A stretch of 64,000 nucleotides of DNA. It comes from Marinilabilia rubra (lineage in GTDB: Bacteria; Bacteroidota; Bacteroidia; Bacteroidales; Marinilabiliaceae). Of the stretch, positions 59,129-64,000 are shown piece after piece (the stretch's first letter is position 1; each line of letters opens with the position of its first letter). Both the position numbers and the translations under genes were made by a program. The stretch spans positions 1-64,000 of the forward strand of contig NZ_QEWP01000008.1 in the NCBI RefSeq assembly GCF_003121985.1. Reading direction: 5' to 3'. Below the pieces are notes generated by a model. The model did no database searches. It saw only the letters and a program-made list of their open reading frames with translations, and was not told the DNA's origin.

Positions 59129-61291
59129 ATGTCAAAAAAGAAGAAGCAAAATAAGAAGAAGACAAAAAAGGGAGATTTGAGGGCAGCAGTAAAAAACCTG
59201 TTCTCTAATAATCCTCAAAAAACCTATAATTATAAACAGGCATCTGCTGCGCTGGGAGTTAGTAAAAAGAGTTCCCGCTTGCAGGTGGAAGTTTTATTGT
59301 TCCAATTAAGCGAAGAGAATTATTTAAATGAGGTTTCAACCGGACGATTTAAGTTATTGATGAGTCCGGGGAATATCATTGAGGGAATTGTGGATATGAC
59401 TGCCAAAGGGGCTGCATATATTGTTCCTGATCAGGGAGATGAGGATATTTTTGTAGCTCAAACGAACCTGGGACATGCCCTCAATGGCGACCGGGTAAAA
59501 GTGCTTCAATACGCTCGCCGGCGCAGGCATCAGGCCGAGGGTGAAGTTGTTGAAATAATTGAACGCAGTCGGGATCAGTTCGTCGGAACATTAGAGGTTT
59601 CCAAAGACTTCGCATTCCTTGTGGCCGACTCCCGGGTGATGCACCACGATATTTTTATTCCTCTAGAAAAGCTAAAAGGAGGCAAGAACGGACAAAAAGC
59701 TGTTGTAACCTTAAGTGAATGGCCGGAAAAAGCCAAAAATCCTATTGGGGAAGTTGTCGATATATTGGGGAATCCGGGTGAGAATAACACTGAAATGCAT
59801 GCCATTTTAGCGGAGTTCAATCTTCCTTACAAATATCCATCAAAAGTTGTGGCAGCAGCCGAAAAAATTCCGGATGAAATTCCTAAAGAAGAAATCAAGA
59901 AAAGAAAGGACTTTCGCGATGTTACAACCTTTACAATTGACCCGGCAGATGCCAAGGATTTTGACGATGCCCTGTCGGTGCAAAAGTTGAAAAATGGCAA
60001 TTGGCAAGTGGGTGTTCATATTGCTGATGTTACTCATTATGTAAGACCGAATACATTGCTTGAAAAAGAAGCCGTTAACCGGGCAACTTCGGTTTATTTA
60101 GTCGATCGTGTTGTGCCAATGCTTCCGGAGCGTTTGAGTAATCAACTGTGTTCTCTCCGGCCTGAGGAAGATAAACTCTGCTTTTCAGCCGTCTTTGAGT
60201 TGAATGATGAGGCTGCCATTGAAAATAGCTGGGTGGGACGTACTATTATTCACAGTAACAGACGTTTTGCCTATGAAGAAGCTCAGGAAGTTATTGAGAA
60301 AAAGGAGGGTGACCTCTCAAACGAATTGCTCACATTAAATGACTTGGCAAAAAAGCTCAGGTCTATTCGTTTTAGTAGTGGGTCAATTGATTTTGAACGT
60401 GTTGAAGTTCAATTTGAATTGGATGAAGACGGAAAACCCTTAAGTGTATTTTTTAAAGAGGCCAGGGATGCCAATAAACTCATTGAGGAGTTTATGTTAT
60501 TGGCAAACAAAAAAGTGGCAGAGTTGATTGGGAAAAATGAATTGAATCCCAAAGATAAGAGAACAACAAAAAACTCGAAGACTTTTGTTTACAGGATTCA
60601 TGATGAGCCCGATCCCGAGAAATATCAGACCTTTGGAAATTTCGTGCGCAAGTTTGGTTTTGAAGCCATGCCCAAGGGAAATGAGTCCATTAGTCACTCT
60701 TTAAATCGCCTGCTGGATGAGGTGCAGGGTAAAAAGCAACAAAACATTGTTGAAACTTTGGCCATCCGGACTATGTCAAAGGCAGTATATTCCACGCACA
60801 ATATTGGGCATTACGGACTTGGGTTTAAGTATTACACTCATTTTACTTCCCCCATTCGGCGTTATCCCGATATGATGGTGCACCGATTATTGCAACGTTA
60901 TCTAGACGGTGGTCGCTCAGTTTCAAAAGAAAAATATGAGGAGCTTTGTGATCACAGTTCAAAAATGGAACTGCGGGCAGCTGATGCCGAGCGTACTTCT
61001 ATCAAATATAAGCAGGTAGAATTTTTAAAAGACAAAGTTGGTGAAATTTTCGATGGTGTAATCTCCGGCGTTACAGAGTGGGGCATTTATGTAGAGCTGG
61101 ATGAAAACAAATGTGAAGGCATGGTGCCTATTCGGGACCTTGACGATGATTTTTACCAATTTGATGAAGAAAACTACTGTTTGGTTGGCCGACGTAAGAA
61201 CCGGAAATACCAGCTTGGAGATGCTGTTAAAATTCAAATAGCCAAAGCAAATCTTGAAAAACGTCAATTAGATTTCACCCTGGCCGATTGA
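59129..61291 (+). CDS. rnr: Ribonuclease R
   Basis: A 3'-5' exoribonuclease that degrades structured RNA. The N-terminus is very basic (SKKKKQNKKKTKKGDLR), then a winged-helix RNase R domain (KTYNYKQASAALGVSKKSSR), two cold-shock domains (GIVDMTAKGAAYIVPD; FVGTLEVSKDFAFLVAD), the RNB catalytic domain with TIDPADAKDFDDALS, whose Asp residues hold magnesium, and PIRRYPDMMVHRLL, and a C-terminal S1 domain (FDGVISGVTEWGIYVEL). The length, 720 aa, is typical of Bacteroidota RNase R. It has the gene order rnr then tetR on one strand with a 46-bp gap, so the two may be cotranscribed. Confidence 0.96.
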   Translation: MSKKKKQNKKKTKKGDLRAAVKNLFSNNPQKTYNYKQASAALGVSKKSSRLQVEVLLFQLSEENYLNEVSTGRFKLLMSPGNIIEGIVDMTAKGAAYIVPDQGDEDIFVAQTNLGHALNGDRVKVLQYARRRRHQAEGEVVEIIERSRDQFVGTLEVSKDFAFLVADSRVMHHDIFIPLEKLKGGKNGQKAVVTLSEWPEKAKNPIGEVVDILGNPGENNTEMHAILAEFNLPYKYPSKVVAAAEKIPDEIPKEEIKKRKDFRDVTTFTIDPADAKDFDDALSVQKLKNGNWQVGVHIADVTHYVRPNTLLEKEAVNRATSVYLVDRVVPMLPERLSNQLCSLRPEEDKLCFSAVFELNDEAAIENSWVGRTIIHSNRRFAYEEAQEVIEKKEGDLSNELLTLNDLAKKLRSIRFSSGSIDFERVEVQFELDEDGKPLSVFFKEARDANKLIEEFMLLANKKVAELIGKNELNPKDKRTTKNSKTFVYRIHDEPDPEKYQTFGNFVRKFGFEAMPKGNESISHSLNRLLDEVQGKKQQNIVETLAIRTMSKAVYSTHNIGHYGLGFKYYTHFTSPIRRYPDMMVHRLLQRYLDGGRSVSKEKYEELCDHSSKMELRAADAERTSIKYKQVEFLKDKVGEIFDGVISGVTEWGIYVELDENKCEGMVPIRDLDDDFYQFDEENYCLVGRRKNRKYQLGDAVKIQIAKANLEKRQLDFTLAD

Positions 61292-61337
61292 TATCGTGTA
61301 TAACCTAATTTTCCAACATACCTAAATTAATTTTGTT

Positions 61338-61946
61338 ATGAGTGATATATTTAATTCAATGGTTTCGGGACAGGATACTGTACGGAATTCAATCTTAAAA
61401 TCGGCAAGAGAACTTTTTGCAAAGTTTGGTTATAGAAAAACCACTATGGAGGACATAGCCCAGGCTTTGCGAAAAGGGAAAAGTTCTCTTTATTATTACT
61501 TTAAGAATAAAGAAGAAATCTTTCAGGCAGTTATTGAATTGGAGTCCGAGTTGTTAGAACGCCGCTTGCGTGAAGTTGTGGGGAGTGAATACTCGCCACG
61601 CCAGAAATTTCATGACTACGTAATTATTCGTATGGAAACTTTACGTGAATTAGAGAATTATCAGAAAGCTATGAGAGATGAAACTTACGGCGATTACCAT
61701 TTTCTGGATGATGTGCGTGAGCGTTCAGAGCAAGCTGAGCAGGAGATGATCCGGATTGTGATGGAAGAAGGTGTTTCATCCGGCGAATTTGATATAAAAA
61801 ACCTTCGGTTGGCTGCCATCGGAATTAGTACTGCCCTCCGCGGACTTGAATTGCCATTGTTTAGAGGAATAGAGAATTTTGATGATTTCCGCCTTCAGCT
61901 TGACAATATTCTAAATATTATGTTTTTTGGAATATTAAAGCGGTAA
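61338..61946 (+). CDS. TetR/AcrR family transcriptional regulator
   Basis: 202 residues. The N-terminal helix-turn-helix (ILKSARELFAKFGYRKTTMEDIAQ with GKSSLYYYFKNKEEIFQAVI, residues 19-65) is a clear TetR DNA-binding domain. The C-terminal ligand-binding half is unassigned (MRDETYGDYHFLDDVRERSEQ). TetR proteins usually repress a neighbouring transporter or metabolic gene when no ligand is bound; here no such gene adjoins, since rnr is upstream and a T9SS cargo gene downstream. A terminator follows the gene. Confidence 0.93.
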   Translation: MSDIFNSMVSGQDTVRNSILKSARELFAKFGYRKTTMEDIAQALRKGKSSLYYYFKNKEEIFQAVIELESELLERRLREVVGSEYSPRQKFHDYVIIRMETLRELENYQKAMRDETYGDYHFLDDVRERSEQAEQEMIRIVMEEGVSSGEFDIKNLRLAAIGISTALRGLELPLFRGIENFDDFRLQLDNILNIMFFGILKR

Positions 61947-61968
61947 ATAGAATTTTCATTTATAAAGG

Positions 61969-62009
61969 CCTCCTGGATTGTACTTAACGTGTCGATCAGG
62001 AGGTTTTTT
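61969..62009 (+). terminator. Intrinsic terminator after the tetR-type gene
   Basis: CCTCCTG (61969-61975) pairs with CAGGAGG (61997-62003), extended by GAT/ATC, followed by TTTTTT. Confidence 0.92.
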
Positions 62010-62127
62010 GTTGGAAAAAATTCTTTTAATGATAGTATTTTGTGGATATTTATGTTTGTTTATTTAAATTTGATTAAATTAAAATTTTAAACAAAGGAAT
62101 TGTTTCCTTAATCTGATTTTCCTTTTT

Positions 62128-63156
62128 ATGAGAAAAACTTTATTTCTACTAACTTTTTTCCTGGTATTCTTTTGTACTGAAAGTAAGGCCCAGGATTGGA
62201 CTTCAAACGGAGATACATTATTTCGGGAAAAACCAGTTATTATTGGTAGTAATACCGGTAGTGAAAACTCCATTCTCTCGTTGATAAGTAAATATGATTC
62301 GCCTGAGGGGGGAGGATATGGACTTATAAACAAGCATTCCAGTAGCCTTTCTTATTTGCAATTTCGCTCCAGAGGAAGAGTTGGGTATTCCAGTGCATGG
62401 TATTCCCAGGCTCAAAGTGCCGCTTTTGCCGGAACCAACTATTTGAAAACTGATCATGCCGGACAACTGGATAGCCACAGTTCAGGCGGTCTGTTTGTTT
62501 TGGAATTTGATGATTACAGACCTTATAGTTCTTATCTTTCAACTACACATTATTTGGGAGGATCTTATAGTACCATTAGAGGCAATATTCTTGGTTATCC
62601 TAATAATTTTGTAATCTCTGCAGTTATTGGGCAAGATCAAATTCGAAATGATTCAACATTTGCAGGTTATTTTGAAGGGCGAGGATTTTTCAGTGATAAT
62701 GTGGGATTTGGAACAGTTAAGCCCACCGCCAAAGTTGAAGTGGCTGATGGGGACGTTTATATAAGTGATATTGATAAAGGGATAATTATGAAGTCTCCCG
62801 ATGGAAACTGCTGGAAAGGCATATTGGACAATACAGGCATGTTAAGTTTTTCTCCTGTACAATGTCCTGATGCAATATTACCTTCATCGTCGCCTGAACT
62901 TAAAAGTAGTGAAGGCTCAGTCTCTTTATATCCAAATCCTGCCGGAGATGATGTTTCAATTGAGATAAATGATTCAAGAAGTACTCAAATGTATTATTCC
63001 ATTGTAAATATAGACGGGAAGGAATTGGAGGCGGGATTTATCGAAGGAAATAAATATACCCTGGATGTAGGAAATTTCAATTCCGGTGTTTATTTAGTTA
63101 ATATTACTGATGTCAATGGGGATATTATTTCAACTAAAAAATTGATTAAAGAATAA
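62128..63156 (+). CDS. T9SS-exported protein with type A C-terminal sorting domain
   Basis: 342 residues. Signal peptide (MRKTLFLLTFFLVFFCTESKAQ), a beta-rich N-terminal part (NSILSLISKYDSPEGGGYG, LQFRSRGRVGYSS) and a module typical of Bacteroidota secreted proteins (NVGFGTVKPTAKVEVADGDVYISDIDKGIIMKSPDGNCWKG). The last ~75 residues match the T9SS type A sorting domain: SLYPNPAGDDVSIEIN, a middle strand and GVYLVNITDVNG ending KKLIKE. The cargo is expected to be exported across the outer membrane and released or anchored to the surface. Biological role unknown. It shows that the organism has a T9SS, whose machinery is outside the window. Confidence 0.85.
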   Translation: MRKTLFLLTFFLVFFCTESKAQDWTSNGDTLFREKPVIIGSNTGSENSILSLISKYDSPEGGGYGLINKHSSSLSYLQFRSRGRVGYSSAWYSQAQSAAFAGTNYLKTDHAGQLDSHSSGGLFVLEFDDYRPYSSYLSTTHYLGGSYSTIRGNILGYPNNFVISAVIGQDQIRNDSTFAGYFEGRGFFSDNVGFGTVKPTAKVEVADGDVYISDIDKGIIMKSPDGNCWKGILDNTGMLSFSPVQCPDAILPSSSPELKSSEGSVSLYPNPAGDDVSIEINDSRSTQMYYSIVNIDGKELEAGFIEGNKYTLDVGNFNSGVYLVNITDVNGDIISTKKLIKE

Positions 63157-63251
63157 TCATTTAGATAATCTTACATTCAATATCCTTCATCTTTGGTGAG
63201 GGATTTTTTTATCAATTACCTGTTTGTAATTGATTTTGTTTCTCATTCCTT

Positions 63252-63259
63252 TATATTTG
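63252..63259 (+). promoter_or_regulatory. Candidate metA promoter (-7 box TATATTTG)
   Basis: TATATTTG lies 31 bp before the metA start codon, a distance that fits a Bacteroidota -7 box. TTTG words at 63223 and 63235 are possible -33 boxes, but neither has the ideal 19-21 bp spacing. Confidence 0.45.
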
Positions 63260-63290
63260 TAGGCTCTTTTTGTAACCAATAACTAATGCT

Positions 63291-64000
63291 ATGCCTGTAA
63301 ATATTCCTGACTTACTGCCTGCTAAGAGTCTTCTTGAGGAGGAAAATGTGTTTGTAATGGGTGAAAGCCGGGCTGTTGCTCAGGATATCCGCCCACTCAA
63401 GATTCTTGTTCTTAATCTGATGCCTTTAAAGATTAAGACTGAGACGCATCTGCTGAGGGTGTTGTCTAATACCCCCTTGCAGGTAGAGGTTGAATTATTG
63501 TTTACCTCTTCGCATGTTCCAAAGAATACACCTCAGGAACACTTGATTAGTTTTTACAAAACTTTTGAAGAAATAAAGGACAAGCATTACGATGGTTTTA
63601 TAATTACCGGAGCTCCCGTTGAATTGCTCGAATTTGAAAAGGTAACCTACTGGGAAGAATTGTGCCGGATCATGGATTGGAGTAAAACCAATGTTACTTC
63701 CACGCTGCATCTTTGCTGGGGGGCGCAAGCGGGGTTGTATTATCATTATGGTATCCCCAAGTATGAAATGTCAGCCAAATTGTTTGGGGTTTTTGAGCAT
63801 TTTGTGAACGATCCTGAGGAGCCTCTTCTGAGAGGATTTGATGACACATTTTGGGCACCTCATTCCCGTTATACCGATGTCAGGCGAACAGATATTGAGA
63901 AGGTGGATGATTTAATCTTACTTTCCGACTCGGTAAAAGCCGGACCATATATTGCACTGTCTAAGGATCGAAGTCAGGTTTTTGTGACAGGGCATCCTGA
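63291..64000 (+). CDS. metAA: Homoserine O-acetyltransferase MetA (3'-truncated by the window end)
   Basis: 236 codons are visible; the frame continues past 64000. It activates homoserine in methionine synthesis. The start [20 protein letters not shown] is typical. Catalytic Cys in [11 protein letters not shown] and the His-Glu pair in TGHPE are at the expected places. Residue 111 is Glu ([11 protein letters not shown]); in this family Glu111 marks acetyl-CoA use and Gly111 marks succinyl-CoA use, so acetyl transfer is predicted despite the MetA fold. Terminator or operon partners downstream are not visible. Confidence 0.94.
   Translation, partial: MPVNIPDLLPAKSLLEEENVFVMGESRAVAQDIRPLKILVLNLMPLKIKTETHLLRVLSNTPLQVEVELLFTSSHVPKNTPQEHLISFYKTFEEIKDKHYDGFIITGAPVELLEFEKVTYWEELCRIMDWSKTNVTSTLHLCWGAQAGLYYHYGIPKYEMSAKLFGVFEHFVNDPEEPLLRGFDDTFWAPHSRYTDVRRTDIEKVDDLILLSDSVKAGPYIALSKDRSQVFVTGHP

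Overview
The window looks like chromosomal DNA from a member of the phylum Bacteroidota. The evidence is a secreted protein with a type IX secretion (T9SS) C-terminal tail at 62128-63156, LytS/LytTR and Reg_prop/Y_Y_Y two-component proteins, two S46 dipeptidyl-peptidases, a DUF4395 protein, lipoproteins with SSC/SGC lipoboxes, few strong Shine-Dalgarno sites and candidate TAnnTTTG promoters. A facultatively or fully anaerobic, Marinilabiliales-like organism would fit, but that placement is inference. No phage, plasmid, CRISPR or intact transposase was seen.

Layout. 1-128: 3' end of a 5S rRNA and its terminator. 0.4-20 kb: mostly minus-strand housekeeping and envelope genes: a degenerate LytS-like kinase, RNase H, MarC, two S46 peptidases, small beta-barrels, an overlapping four-gene envelope operon (LolA-like, exported YidD-like and two PGxGQ membrane proteins), a TM2 protein, RNase HII, an M28 peptidase, CysS and a YwqK-like repeat protein. 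20.8-28.4 kb: an alpha-glucan/trehalose operon (GlgE, a TreS-maltokinase fusion, GlgB), which predicts the route trehalose -> maltose -> maltose-1-phosphate -> branched glucan. 28.6-31.0 kb: a triple-rhodanese protein followed by an EgtD-family methyltransferase, which together look like the oxygen-independent ergothioneine pair EanB/EanA. 31.2-33.9 kb: a flavin reductase, a DUF4395 protein and a TlpA-like lipoprotein. 34.7-50.4 kb: signalling: a 5TMR-LYT/PAS kinase, a Reg_prop sensor kinase with its LytTR regulator, a secreted Ig-repeat protein, and two paralogous PAS kinases on either side of a GH18 lipoprotein. 50.5-56.9 kb: pterin dehydratase and a heavy-metal RND system whose pump is fused to a TolC-like domain. 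57.6-64 kb: a trans-sulfuration PLP enzyme, RNase R, a TetR regulator, a T9SS cargo protein and the start of a MetA homoserine acetyltransferase.

The intergenic DNA is rich in unannotated dispersed repeats. I define five families here. A is a ~130-170 bp element with inverted ends. B is a ~145 bp MITE-like element, one copy of which sits inside an A copy and is flanked by a 7-8 bp duplication. C is a ~184 bp inverted-repeat element. D is a ~30 bp C5/G5 hairpin, one copy of which lies in the rnhB reading frame. E is a ~90 bp sequence present once in each orientation.

All functional calls come from reading motifs by eye. No database search was run.
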